A stretch of DNA of 64,000 bases. It comes from Paenibacillus nasutitermitis (GTDB lineage Bacteria > Bacillota > Bacilli > Paenibacillales > Paenibacillaceae). Each line of letters starts with the position of its first letter. The first letter of the stretch is position 1. Below the pieces are notes generated by a model, which was not told the origin of the DNA, did no database searches, and worked only from the letters and a program-made list of their open reading frames with translations. The position numbers and the translations under genes are program-made. Positions 17,444 through 25,823 of this stretch are shown here, piece by piece. The stretch is taken from positions 434,001 to 498,000 of the forward strand of contig NZ_BMHP01000004.1 in the NCBI RefSeq assembly GCF_014641075.1. The letters are read 5' to 3'.

Positions 17444-17774
17444 AATGCAGAAAGGGTGGAATAAAGAATGAAACTCAATCACCTTAATCTGACGGTGACA
17501 GATGTTCCGGCTGCTCGCAGGTTTTTGGAAATCTATTTTAATATGGTATGTGCAGGAAGCCGAAAGGATAACTTTGCGGCTATGTTCGATGATGATGATT
17601 ATGTTAAGGCGCCTGGAGGATTTACTGTCGAAGTGCTCTGTTAGGCAAAGGGAAGAAAAACTTTTCATATGGATGGAATGATCACTAATTTGACGGATGA
17701 AAGAAATATACATGGCCTATAAACTGTTGCTCGTGCAGAAGGGAAGGGGGAATATGAAGGCGTTGATTGTGTCT
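17444..17774 (+). repeat. Direct repeat copy A (VOC gene segment, internally deleted)
   Basis: This 331-bp stretch matches 25824-26317 nearly base for base, including the leader AATGCAGAAAGGGTGG, the VOC gene, the spacer and the start of a second gene, but lacks 162 bp inside the VOC gene. The copies are in direct orientation about 8.4 kb apart and bracket the 17.8-25.8 kb region. Scattered substitutions in the spacer suggest that the duplication is not very recent. Confidence 0.9.
17468..17644 (+). pseudogene. Internally deleted VOC-family gene (58-codon remnant)
   Basis: A 58-residue reading frame whose first 43 residues and last 10 residues match the 112-residue VOC protein at 25848-26186. 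The middle 54 codons are missing, and the deletion is exactly in frame (FDDD joined to DYVKAPGGF). The Shine-Dalgarno region is retained, so a short peptide could still be made. However, the central strands and likely metal or ligand residues of the vicinal-oxygen-chelate fold are lost, so activity is unlikely. Confidence 0.85.
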
Positions 17775-17915
17775 GATATCCATGCCAATATCGTTGCATT
17801 GGAGGAGATATGGAAGCGGGAAAAGGGAGGCGGGGTTCCTTCAAATTGCCCTACAAGTTGCCGGGTCGGCAGCATGCTAGGGCAATTTTTATTGTGGCCG
17901 CTGTCCTTCGTATAA
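17755..17915 (+). pseudogene. Metallophosphoesterase 5' fragment
   Basis: The first 24 or so residues (MKALIVSDIHANIVALEEIW) carry the D-x-H metal motif and N-terminal strand of a YfcE-like calcineurin-type phosphoesterase. The sequence then runs into a hairpin and unrelated residues. AAGGGAAGGGGG precedes the ATG. The rest of the gene is absent. The same start is found at 26297, where it breaks even earlier. Confidence 0.7.
17846..17890 (+). terminator. Hairpin with T-run inside gene debris
   Basis: Stem TTGCCCTA / TAGGGCAA with an inner TTGCCG / CGGCAG pairing, followed by TTTTT. It looks like an intrinsic terminator and lies exactly where the phosphoesterase fragment is cut, so it may have come with the inserted DNA. 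Confidence 0.6.
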
Positions 17916-17929
17916 CATCGCAAGGTCCG

Positions 17930-18247
17930 GGATGCCAGCGTAAATATCATACTATTAAGCAGCATTGATTATCTAAGAATTGATGATCCAGACTATGAGG
18001 GTGGGGCAGATGAAGTATCTTTAAGACAAGAGCAGAATGGAAAAGTGTTCTATTGGAGACCGGCCCTAAAAATAGCATGGAACTGTTGGTGCGGGTATCG
18101 GTGGAAGTTTGGCTTTTGATTAGTAGGGCAAAGATGGACGGGAAAATGGATGCTCTACTGATGGCAGAAATAGAAAAAGTAGATGAAGCGTATTTTTGGT
18201 TGCAACCGCGTATGGAGGAAGTGGACTACGTTGCAAAGCGCGATTAA
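17930..18247 (+). other. Degenerate coding debris
   Basis: Short open stretches in changing frames look protein-like: for example SSIDYLRIDDPDYEGG, and later MDGKMDALLMAEIEKVDEAY, which ends at 18247 (a 64-codon ORF from 18053 contains the latter). None has a convincing Shine-Dalgarno or a recognised family. It is most simply the remains of one or two genes broken by the rearrangement. From 17260 to 17443, upstream of the AraC gene, only AT-rich sequence is seen. Confidence 0.35.
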
Positions 18248-18254
18248 TGGTAAT

Positions 18255-18497
18255 TCATCGCTCCAGAAGACCGTTAACAGGGGACATACCCTCACTTGTA
18301 ACCTGCTTCAGCAATTCTTGCTTTTTCGCTTTGAAAGCATCGCTTTTCAACAGGTCCGCCACGATCTTGTTCTTCTCCGCACCTACTACTTGGCCGCACC
18401 CGCAGTCATCGTTAGCGCTGACCCTACTGGTAAGGGAAAAAACAACACCATTGCCATCATTCCTACAACAAAAACCATTAAACACGCACTTCATCAT
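18255..18497 (-). pseudogene. Frameshifted small secreted peptide gene
   Basis: GAGGAGGG sits 5 bases before ATGATG at 18497 on the minus strand, a strong start signal. From that start the frame gives MMKCVFNGF and then hydrophilic residues, while the neighbouring frame gives a good signal peptide (MVFVVGMMAMVLFFPLPVGS ending in an A-x-A-like site). The starting frame then resumes with DCGCGQVVGAEKNKIVADLL and FKAKKQELLKQ before stopping. Two compensating frameshifts would restore a secreted peptide of about 80 residues. The E-K-N-K-x-V motif recalls small secreted Bacillales proteins, from memory. It is probably inactive and 3'-truncated. Confidence 0.5.
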
Positions 18498-18655
18498 TGG
18501 AACCCTCCTCAAAATCAAAATCTCATATTTATTTCATACGAATCTCCTAAATCCTTCTAAAGCTTTTGTAAACGGAATTCTTGCCGCCTTTCCGTTCCGT
18601 CTAGCCTAGATTATCTAACGGGGCGCCGGGCGACGCCACCCAAAATACCACAAAC

Positions 18656-18684
18656 TAAAACCCTCTGGACCCATGTCTAGAGGG
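18656..18684 (-). terminator. Terminator of the Ig/propeller protein gene
   Basis: On the minus strand, CCCTCTAGAC / GTCCAGAGGG (one mismatch) with a 4-nt loop is followed by TTTT. It begins about 18 bases after the stop codon of the 1395-residue protein. Confidence 0.75.
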
Positions 18685-18702
18685 CTTTGCGTACCGGAAG
18701 CC

Positions 18703-21700
18703 TTAATCCTTGTAGCTCAACGTGGCGTCATCAAGATACGCCGTCATCCTGGCCCCGGAGGTGGAATACGCCATCAGGTTGACCAGCGTCGTCCCCGCCG
18801 GAGCGACGCCTGAGATGACGACCGGCGTCCATTCGATCAGTGGGTTCGCACCCACATAGGCAACGCCGACCCGCGTCCCGGCATTGTTGTAGAACTGCAG
18901 GTAGATCTGCAGCCCGGCCGATGGCTCTTTGTTGTACATCAGGAACGACGCCTGGTACGTCTTGCCGGCAATACCGGATGCATTCACCGTCTGAATCGCG
19001 TTGGTGGCCGAGGCGTTGTCGTCGATGAATTTCAGGCTACGCTCTCCACTATAGGTAACGGCATGGGCAGTCATGACATTACGTGCGGTTGTGGACCAGG
19101 CGGTCCATCCCGGGACGGTGCCGTCGTTCGCCTGCGGTTGTTCAAACCCGGGATTGAGCAACGGAACCGCATTAGGATATGTCGAGACCAGCAGCAGGTC
19201 GTTCTGGGCGATTACCTGGCCGTCCGCGGTCAGTAGCTTCCAGTGGATTTTATATGCGCCGGGCTGGTCGGCCTGGATGGTCCAAGGCATCGTCTCCCTG
19301 TATTGAGGCGACAGGTTGAATCCAGCCGGGCGGATCTGCGCGGCATTCGTGAAGGCATAGCTGGTCGCGCCGTCCTGTAGTTGGAATTTCAGATTGCCGG
19401 TCGAGGCGGACAAGTTTTCAATCACGATTTTCGCGCCCTTGTATCCCTCCAAGCTGACGATAGAGGAGTCGAGCGTAACCGGGAAGCTGGTGTACACATT
19501 GTACGTTACGCTTGTGACTGTGGAAGAGAACCGGTACACCGAGCGGGCCGGCTTCGCCTGGACCGTGAAGCTGCGGCTAGCCTCGGCCAGCGTACTCCCT
19601 AGGGCATCCTTCAGCTTCACTGCGACCGAGTAGCTGCCAGCCGCCGAGAATGTGAGCCGCCAGTTTTTCTCTTCAAGCGCCTGGACCGGGAGGGTTAAGC
19701 CAGGCTTCCCATAATCGCCTTGATTCACGAAGGTGGTCTCGACGCCCTCGCCGTCCGTGTACTGGAACGCAACAGTCCCAGGTCCGCCGGTCCTCTCCAG
19801 CGTATAGTACGCGCCGGTCAGCGGCTCCTTGCCGGACTTCTGCGTCTTGATCAGGACCGGCAGCGCCGTCGGCACGGTTTCGGTGACGGCGTCGATTGGA
19901 GTATCGATCGACAATTCATAGGTGGACTGTGTCCGCTCCTTCACGTGCACGAGCACGGAGGAGGAGAATTTGCCGTCCGCGGTCGTCGCGGTGATCGTCG
20001 CCGTTCCCAATGCGATCGGCGTGATCAATCCGGAGGCGTTCACCGCGGCGACAGAGTTGTTGCTCGTGGACCAGGTGAACGATTTTCGTGTCGCGAACGT
20101 CGGGTAGACGGTGGCCGTGACGGTCAGCGTGTCACCCATGTACAAATCGGTTTCCTGCTTGTCGAGCGTCAGATAATTGGCGGCGATAGTCCGGTCTTCG
20201 ATCGTATATCGCCACAGGCTGGCCTCGTCTTCTTTTTTCTTGAAATAGAAATTCCCGTAGTTGTCCTGGGTGAGCAGGGTGGCTCCTTTGGCCAGCAGGG
20301 TGATGGCCGGCTTCCCGTTCACGATGTCGATCCGGAAGAAGTTGTCTCCCGCGCTCGTGCCGTACACACGGCCGTCGGCCGCGCTCGTCTCCAGCTCCGC
20401 ATCCCGCCAAGTGCCGACGGATTCCGGGAAAGCGTCCAGGGTGTACTCGCGCAGGACTTGCTTGGTTGCCGGATCGAAGACGAAGAAGGTCCCTTGGGCG
20501 AAGCCCCAGATGTTCCCGTCGGGTCCGACGATCAGCTGGTTCACCGCGCCTTTGCCCGGAATGGGCACCGTCACTAATTCTATCGTCTTGGTGGCGATGT
20601 CGAACACGAACAGCTTGCCGTCGGCATACGGCCATTCCGTACCCAGCCCGCCGGCGTAGGACGTGCCGCCATAAACCTTGCCATCCTTGTAGGCGAGCGA
20701 GACAACGCTCTGATCCGGCACGATGTTCCTGTGCACCTCATAGGTGTTGGCGGCCGGGTCGTAGAGGGTCAAGGCGCCGCCGCTGATCGCATAGTCCGGC
20801 ACGGTCCCGATCAACACTTTGTCGAGCTCGGGAACACCCAACATGGCGTAAGGCCGGTCCTGCTGGTAATTCGTTTTGAGCTCGAACTTGTTCACGACGC
20901 TGGTGTTCAGCTTCCACGCTTGGGATGTGTCGTATTCGTAGATTTTCGCGCCCGGGTAGACCCCGAAATACATCTTGGAGCCGAGCGCCGTCATGCCTTC
21001 CACTTGTCCGATCGCATTATTACTGGACGTGCCGTCGACCGGGTTGAAGATGCCCATGCCGCCCGGAAGGAAGCCGGCCGAATAGATTTTGCCGTCCGTG
21101 GCGCGCCCGAGCGTATGCAGCTTGATCGCGACTTTGGGCAAGGGGACGTTCGTGATCCGCAGCGCTTTGTTCTGCAGGTTGTATTTGAAGAACCCGCCGC
21201 CCGTATTGCCGTTGAAGCCGACGAGCGTGTAGCCGGGGTAGTTCGGATCGTCCAGCTGCAGGATGCCCCAGCCGATCGTATTCGCCTTGAAGTCGATCTT
21301 GCTGGCCGCCGTCGTCAAGTCGGTGATCGTGTTCGTCTGCAGGTCATACGCTTTCAGAATACCGCCGAAGGTCAAGTAGACGATATCGCCGTAAGGCGAC
21401 TTCTCGGAAATCCCCCGAGAATGGATCGCCAGCGTGCCGAAATCCTTCACGACCAATCCGGTGTTCTTGTCGAGCACGATAAGCCCGAAGTTCGAGTCCA
21501 TCTTCAGGAACAGCTTGTTCCCGACCAGGTTCATATCATACGTGAGTTTGTATTGATTGCGGATAGAGTCCGGCAGCATCTCCGTTTTGTTGCCGGTGGC
21601 GAGATCGTATTTGATCAAGGAAGCTTTGCTGCCGCCGACACCGACGAAGAGGGCGTTCTGCTCCGCGTCGTACGCGATGCTGCGCGAGTAGGGCTGGTCG

Positions 21701-22890
21701 GCGACCATTGAGCCCAGGTCGGTCGTTTGCTTGGTGACGGGATCGAATTTGTACAACTTGCTGTCCGGATAAGTGCCGTAATAGAGGTTCCCGTCCTTGT
21801 CCTCCGCCATCTCATACAGGAGGGCGCCGGGGATCGTGGATTGAGGGCTGCCCATATCCTCGACGCGGTCCGTGACAGGATCATATTGGAACAACGTGGC
21901 TTTCGTGTACGTGCCGATATAGACTTTGCCGTCGGACGCGGTCTTGATGCCCCAAGCGCCTTCGGCCTCAGGCAGGTCGAACACCTTCAGGACGCGTTCG
22001 GTCGTCACGTCCAGGACGACGAACTTGGCGTCCGGCTTGCCGGTGACGATGGTGTACCCGACCGCGCGGCCGTTCTCTACCCCAAACGCTCCGCGATAGA
22101 TGCCGTCCTGGAACACCTGATGGCCGAGATTCATGACGGACGGCGTGACGGACAGCTGCTTCTCCCAGCTGGACAACGGCTGCCCCTGGGCACCGACGAG
22201 GCGGATGGAGAGTAAGTAGTCGCCTATCTTGGAGAATTTCACGGTCCATTCCGTACTGTGGACGGCGCCGGCGGCCAACGGGAAGCCTTCGGCCAAGTAG
22301 CTGCCGCTATTCAGAATACTGAAGGGCATCCCGTTCGCGTCCAATGCCGACAGGAAAACGTCGCCAGGCCCCGACAGCTTCTCCACGACATAGTGCACGG
22401 GGCCGGCGGCCGTCGCGGCGGAGCCGATCGCTGTCATGGGAACCGTCATGTATGTACCGACGCCCGGTGTGGCTGGGAAATCGATGCGCAATTGCGCGTT
22501 CGCGGGAGCCACTACGGTGACGAGGGCTTGGTCTGATTTCTTGGCTCTATCGGCCGAGGTTGCCGTAATCGTCGCCGTTCCTGGAGCGATCCCGGTGACG
22601 AGCCCGGACTCGCTAACGGTTGCGATAGAAGGGGCGCTGCTCGACCAAATAATCTCCGAATTGGTAGCCTGGGACGGCTTCACCGTTGCCGTCAATTGGC
22701 CGGATTCGCTTACGACCAGGGAAAGCTTGTCCTTATCGAGCTTCACATTGCCGACCGGAATCGATGGCTGGCCGGACGGACTGTCCGTAGCCGCCATTCC
22801 AATTCCGCTCACGAGCGCTTGAAGCAGCAACAAGAGAGCCATAAGAACACTTATCCTAATAAAACGCGGTCTGAAAGCCTGCATGGTCAT
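18703..22890 (-). CDS. Secreted Ig-like / beta-propeller / CBM-like protein
   Basis: A 1395-residue secreted protein with a signal peptide (residues 1-33, ending GIGMAA). Modules in order: Big2 Ig-like domain (about 48-126), a roughly 115-residue beta module (135-250), a long propeller-like region (about 255-910) with repeats such as YIGTYTKATLFQYDPVTDRV and NLYYGTYPDSKLYKFDPVTK, a second Big2 domain (about 915-1000), two more copies of the 115-residue module (1005-1120 and 1125-1240), and a C-terminal carbohydrate-binding-like domain (from NPGFEQPQ). No catalytic motif or SLH anchor is seen. It probably binds a polysaccharide in the wall or outside. GGAGG is 6 bases before the ATG. A perfect cre site lies upstream, and a GntR-SBP regulator is encoded next to it. 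Confidence 0.9.
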   Translation of the reverse strand: MTMQAFRPRFIRISVLMALLLLLQALVSGIGMAATDSPSGQPSIPVGNVKLDKDKLSLVVSESGQLTATVKPSQATNSEIIWSSSAPSIATVSESGLVTGIAPGTATITATSADRAKKSDQALVTVVAPANAQLRIDFPATPGVGTYMTVPMTAIGSAATAAGPVHYVVEKLSGPGDVFLSALDANGMPFSILNSGSYLAEGFPLAAGAVHSTEWTVKFSKIGDYLLSIRLVGAQGQPLSSWEKQLSVTPSVMNLGHQVFQDGIYRGAFGVENGRAVGYTIVTGKPDAKFVVLDVTTERVLKVFDLPEAEGAWGIKTASDGKVYIGTYTKATLFQYDPVTDRVEDMGSPQSTIPGALLYEMAEDKDGNLYYGTYPDSKLYKFDPVTKQTTDLGSMVADQPYSRSIAYDAEQNALFVGVGGSKASLIKYDLATGNKTEMLPDSIRNQYKLTYDMNLVGNKLFLKMDSNFGLIVLDKNTGLVVKDFGTLAIHSRGISEKSPYGDIVYLTFGGILKAYDLQTNTITDLTTAASKIDFKANTIGWGILQLDDPNYPGYTLVGFNGNTGGGFFKYNLQNKALRITNVPLPKVAIKLHTLGRATDGKIYSAGFLPGGMGIFNPVDGTSSNNAIGQVEGMTALGSKMYFGVYPGAKIYEYDTSQAWKLNTSVVNKFELKTNYQQDRPYAMLGVPELDKVLIGTVPDYAISGGALTLYDPAANTYEVHRNIVPDQSVVSLAYKDGKVYGGTSYAGGLGTEWPYADGKLFVFDIATKTIELVTVPIPGKGAVNQLIVGPDGNIWGFAQGTFFVFDPATKQVLREYTLDAFPESVGTWRDAELETSAADGRVYGTSAGDNFFRIDIVNGKPAITLLAKGATLLTQDNYGNFYFKKKEDEASLWRYTIEDRTIAANYLTLDKQETDLYMGDTLTVTATVYPTFATRKSFTWSTSNNSVAAVNASGLITPIALGTATITATTADGKFSSSVLVHVKERTQSTYELSIDTPIDAVTETVPTALPVLIKTQKSGKEPLTGAYYTLERTGGPGTVAFQYTDGEGVETTFVNQGDYGKPGLTLPVQALEEKNWRLTFSAAGSYSVAVKLKDALGSTLAEASRSFTVQAKPARSVYRFSSTVTSVTYNVYTSFPVTLDSSIVSLEGYKGAKIVIENLSASTGNLKFQLQDGATSYAFTNAAQIRPAGFNLSPQYRETMPWTIQADQPGAYKIHWKLLTADGQVIAQNDLLLVSTYPNAVPLLNPGFEQPQANDGTVPGWTAWSTTARNVMTAHAVTYSGERSLKFIDDNASATNAIQTVNASGIAGKTYQASFLMYNKEPSAGLQIYLQFYNNAGTRVGVAYVGANPLIEWTPVVISGVAPAGTTLVNLMAYSTSGARMTAYLDDATLSYKD

Positions 22891-22949
22891 GGTTTTCCTC
22901 CATTCGAATAGGTGTTAGCCGTTCTGCGGACTGACCTCCTTTCACTTGA

Positions 22950-22963
22950 TGAAAACGATTACA
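22950..22963 (-). promoter_or_regulatory. CcpA cre site upstream of the Ig/propeller gene
   Basis: TGAAAACGATTACA matches the cre consensus TGWNANCGNTNWCA at every defined position. It lies 60 bases upstream of the ATG at 22890, inside the presumed promoter region, which suggests carbon catabolite repression. The rest of 22891-23035 is AT-rich and holds no recognisable gene; no clean -35/-10 pair was fixed. Confidence 0.75.
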
Positions 22964-23035
22964 ATAATATTAAAAATAGGAACAACTATGGTACTTATAC
23001 TCGTAGTTTAGATTTCCTTTCCGCCATCTGTCAAT

Positions 23036-23078
23036 AAAAAAAATAAAAGCCGGCGGCACAACGGGCCGGTCGGCTTTT
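23036..23078 (-). terminator. Terminator of the GntR-SBP gene
   Basis: On the minus strand, AAAAGCCG / CGGCTTTT with further GC pairing inside is followed by TATTTTTTTT. It starts 12 bases after the stop codon. Confidence 0.8.
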
Positions 23079-23090
23079 CGGTACTTAGAT

Positions 23091-24464
23091 TCATTGGAAC
23101 AAGCGGTTCACCAACTGTTCAGAGCTTTCCAGACCGGCCCAGAACTTCTTCATGCTCCGCTCCATTTCCTGAGGCTTCCCCAGGTTCGGGAACAAATCGA
23201 AGATGAAGTGGGATTCCTCGAGGTGATCCGCATGAATCCCGAGCGCGTTTCGCTCATAGGGGGACCAGACCGCACGATTCACGCTGTCGTAGATCGAGAG
23301 GAACCCGGTCTCCCGGGCCATGCGCTTCTGGAATTCGATATCCGCCGCGAACCGGAGAAAGCGCTTGGCCAAGTCCATGTTGGGGCTTAATCTGGAGATC
23401 ATCAGTCCGTTGGCGATCAGCAAGCTTCCTTTCGAGCCGCCGGAACGCTTGGGCAGCGGGAGCATTCGAACCGGGAATTGCTGCCGCTTCATGTTGGTGG
23501 CGAGCGTCGTGGTGAGAATCATCGCGAGTTGGCCGTCTTCGAACAGCTCGTTCAGGAAAGCCCAATCGCCCACTTCCGTTACAGGGCAGATGCGTTCCTT
23601 GTAGATTAAATTCCGCATGAAATCTAGGGCATCCCTAAGGCCATCCGCCGGCAAATAGACTGAGCGGTTCGCATGGGACCGCTTGTTGTAGCTGTATTTC
23701 ATCGCGAGTACCGGCCACCGGATAATCGAGCTGGACAACCCGAACCCATACGTTTCGTTCATCCCATCCCGGTCGTCATCGCGGGTCAACTCCTTGGCCG
23801 CTTGGACGAACTGCTCCAGGCTCCAGCCCTCAATCGGCATATGGATGCCGGCCGACTCGAAGAGCCTCGGGTTGCAGGCCAGGAAGATGGGGGAGTAGGT
23901 GGCGGGTACGGCATAGAGCTGCTCATTCTTACGGAAGGTTCCGATCAATTTCTCGGGAATGTCGCTTAGCTCGGAGATCAGATCGTCCACAGGCACGAAA
24001 TCCCGCGATTCAAACTCGGCGAAATGCCGATCCCAGGCGAGCACGATATCCGGCTTCAGTCCCAATCCGGTTAGGTCATGCATGATGTTTTCGATCAAGT
24101 AGCCGGTATACAGCAATTTCACTTCTACTTTCGGGAATTGTTGCTTGAACAGGGAGATCAGGATCGGCAGGGCGTCCTCGGCAAAGGCAGAGCGGTAGGG
24201 ACTCAACACCACCAACGTATTCGTCCCATACGGTTCGGCAGGGAGCTGATCCGCCACCTTATTGCCGCGCCCCCTCATTTTTACCAACAGCCCTTCCTCG
24301 GTCAGCAGCTCGAGCGCTTGCCTCAGGGAATTGCGGCTGATGGCGTATTTCTGGCACAGCTCCTTCTCCGGAAGCAAATACTGACCAGGTCGCAGATACC
24401 CCGACATAATTTCGGTTCTCAGCAACCCAGCCATCTCCACGTAACGGAAATCGTCTCTTTTCAT
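23091..24464 (-). CDS. GntR helix-turn-helix fused to a solute-binding-protein domain
   Basis: A protein of about 457 residues. Residues 1-75 form a GntR winged helix (LRTEIMSGYLRPGQYLLPEK, YAISRNSLRQALELL, then the wing GLLVKMRGRGNKV). The remainder (about 85-450) resembles a family 1 extracellular sugar-binding protein (LPILISLFKQQFPKVEVKLL, ILAWD-type ligand loop, PVTEVGDWAFLNELFEDGQ). There is no signal peptide or lipobox, so the binding domain is cytoplasmic and presumably senses an imported saccharide. The upstream TTG at 24506 is less likely than the ATG at 24464, which has AGGGGGATGGG before it. The natural target is its own promoter or the secreted protein gene next door. Confidence 0.9.
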   Translation of the reverse strand: MKRDDFRYVEMAGLLRTEIMSGYLRPGQYLLPEKELCQKYAISRNSLRQALELLTEEGLLVKMRGRGNKVADQLPAEPYGTNTLVVLSPYRSAFAEDALPILISLFKQQFPKVEVKLLYTGYLIENIMHDLTGLGLKPDIVLAWDRHFAEFESRDFVPVDDLISELSDIPEKLIGTFRKNEQLYAVPATYSPIFLACNPRLFESAGIHMPIEGWSLEQFVQAAKELTRDDDRDGMNETYGFGLSSSIIRWPVLAMKYSYNKRSHANRSVYLPADGLRDALDFMRNLIYKERICPVTEVGDWAFLNELFEDGQLAMILTTTLATNMKRQQFPVRMLPLPKRSGGSKGSLLIANGLMISRLSPNMDLAKRFLRFAADIEFQKRMARETGFLSIYDSVNRAVWSPYERNALGIHADHLEESHFIFDLFPNLGKPQEMERSMKKFWAGLESSEQLVNRLFQ

Positions 24465-24510
24465 ATTCCCATCCCCCTGCGGCTTAAACCAAGTTCTGCT
24501 AATCAATCAA

Positions 24511-24539
24511 ATTATAACGTGATACACGGATTTAGCCAA
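24511..24539 (-). promoter_or_regulatory. Promoter with internal palindrome for the GntR-SBP gene
   Basis: Minus-strand TTGGCT (24539-24534), 17-bp spacer, TATAAT (24516-24511). The spacer holds CGTGTATCACG (24528-24518), a palindromic site of the general GntR type (GTNTANNAC), suggesting autoregulation. Between here and 24705 on the plus side nothing coding was recognised. Confidence 0.6.
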
Positions 24540-24705
24540 TCGGGGTATTGGAGCGGGACAGGGGGACGGCTTATGTCTTTATCGAATGTTGCCTATGGAA
24601 TTTTTGGCTGTATCGTGCCTAGCTGTCGATGATTCGGCTTGGGAAGCTCCGACAAATGGCACCCGGCAGGTTCAGGCTGCTACACCCAGTTGTAGTAAGA
24701 ACTAC

Positions 24706-24754
24706 AAAAAGCGGCACCTGATCGGGAAAATCCGGATCAGGTGCCGCTTTTTTT
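24706..24754. terminator. Strong bidirectional intrinsic terminator
   Basis: An 18-bp stem (AAAAAGCGGCACCTGATC / GATCAGGTGCCGCTTTTT) with an 11-nt loop is flanked by A- and T-runs, so it would work on both strands. A group II intron remnant begins immediately to its right. Confidence 0.85.
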
Positions 24755-25239
24755 GTATGGGCTTGCCCAGAGGCACGCATCTTCTAGCCGGTGGAAATCC
24801 GGTCGCGGGAGGGGCCAAGCCCCCGCGTAGCTAGGATACTTGCGTATGGCGAAATCTGTGCGCAAAAGCGTATCGACAAAAGTACCTGTCAGAGACAGGG
24901 CGAGCAACATGCCAGGCCGTAACATGAAGTGAATCCTGCCGCGTCGTCAAAAAGGCCTCGCAAGAAGGAAAAGAGGAAGCCGAGTCTCGCTAAACTGGAC
25001 GAAGGCCATGGAAGCTGTTAGGAACTTGGAGCGACAGCGAGGAATCCTCCGGCGTATGGGGATCGGCATGGCATGAAAGAGGATGCAGTGAACTGGGGAG
25101 ACCCTCCCCTGCACGGTTTTTTTTGAACCCGTAAAGAGGCGCTCTATAAGCCCGGAAGGTGAAGTGAGCCGTCTGCAGGAAGGGAGTCCGAGGGGCTCAT
25201 ACTACCAAAGAATCGCAGGACAACACAACCTGCGGGAGG

Positions 25240-25554
25240 GAAGGAGCCCAACAATGGCTGGCTCGGAAAGCGGAAGATCGAATCCGGGAGGCAGTAAAAG
25301 AACGTCTGGCTCCGCCGAACATGAGGCATAAATCATTTCTCGAACAGGTAGAATGGCTGAATCCCAAGATTCAGGGGTGGAGGAACTATTACTACACGGC
25401 CTACAGCCAATTAAAGCTGGCAAAGTTGGACGGGTACATTTTGCAGAGGCTTACGAGATGGTATGCCAGGAAGAGGCAACGCGCAAGGTGGATGGGTTCG
25501 TTTCAAGAAGTGAAGCACATGGCCAAACATTATGGACTCGAGACGCTCTTGTAA
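25240..25554 (+). pseudogene. Group II intron reverse transcriptase/maturase, C-terminal fragment
   Basis: About 104 codons in one frame end in the group II maturase-specific domain: KERLAPPN, then VEWLNPKIQGWRNYYYTAYS, then ILQRLTRWYARKRQRAR. The reverse-transcriptase domain with its YADD motif is absent, so the intron cannot retrotranspose by itself. An internal ATG at 25321 opens the last 77 codons, but there is no ribosome binding site that would suggest independent translation. Confidence 0.8.
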
Positions 25555-25582
25555 TCTGCATGCACATGAATGACGAACATCG

Positions 25583-25617
25583 GAAAGCCGTATGAGGGAA
25601 AACCTCACGTACGGTTT
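25583..25617 (+). ncRNA. Group II intron domain V
   Basis: A roughly 35-nt hairpin, AAGCCGTATGAGG / CCTCACGTACGGTTT with a GAAA loop, carries the conserved AGC catalytic-triad position near its 5' side. It is followed by the domain VI stem (AGGGGCAG / CTGCCCTTT). The ribozyme core looks intact even though the maturase gene is not. Confidence 0.75.
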
Positions 25618-25823
25618 GATGAGGAGGGGCAGATTTCTCTGCCCTTTACTCTAGAGTACATGCATCACGTATTCCTTCACTCCAAAGATTTAACTAAAAC
25701 CTTAAAGCTATATGACGGATGATTAAGTTTTTGTGAATACATATCAATCCAATTATTCCAGAACCTTCTCACTTGCATAAATGTTATATAATGAGTATGA
25801 ACAGTTTTTTTTAATCAATAACA

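Larger units (their letters stand above)
24755..25655 (+). mobile_element. Group II intron remnant
   Basis: The sequence from about 24757 is typical group II intron RNA: domain I stretches such as GTACCTGTCAGAGACAGGG and GAAGTGAATCCTGCCGCG, the CTGGGGAGACCCTCCCCTGC hairpin, a deleted reverse-transcriptase gene of which only the C-terminal part remains, then domain V (25583-25617) and domain VI (about 25618-25655). The element sits directly 3' of an intrinsic terminator, the insertion context known for class C introns. Exact ends and class are inferred. About 200 bp (25656-25847) to its right hold no gene, only an AT-rich stretch with TATAAT at 25787-25792 upstream of the VOC gene. Confidence 0.8.

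Noticed and set aside
19720-21711. Plus-strand open frames of 285 and 326 codons
   Set aside because: Both are antisense to the 1395-residue secreted protein, arginine-rich and without start signals.
24078-24632. 184-codon plus-strand open frame
   Set aside because: Mostly antisense to the GntR-SBP gene and without a start signal.
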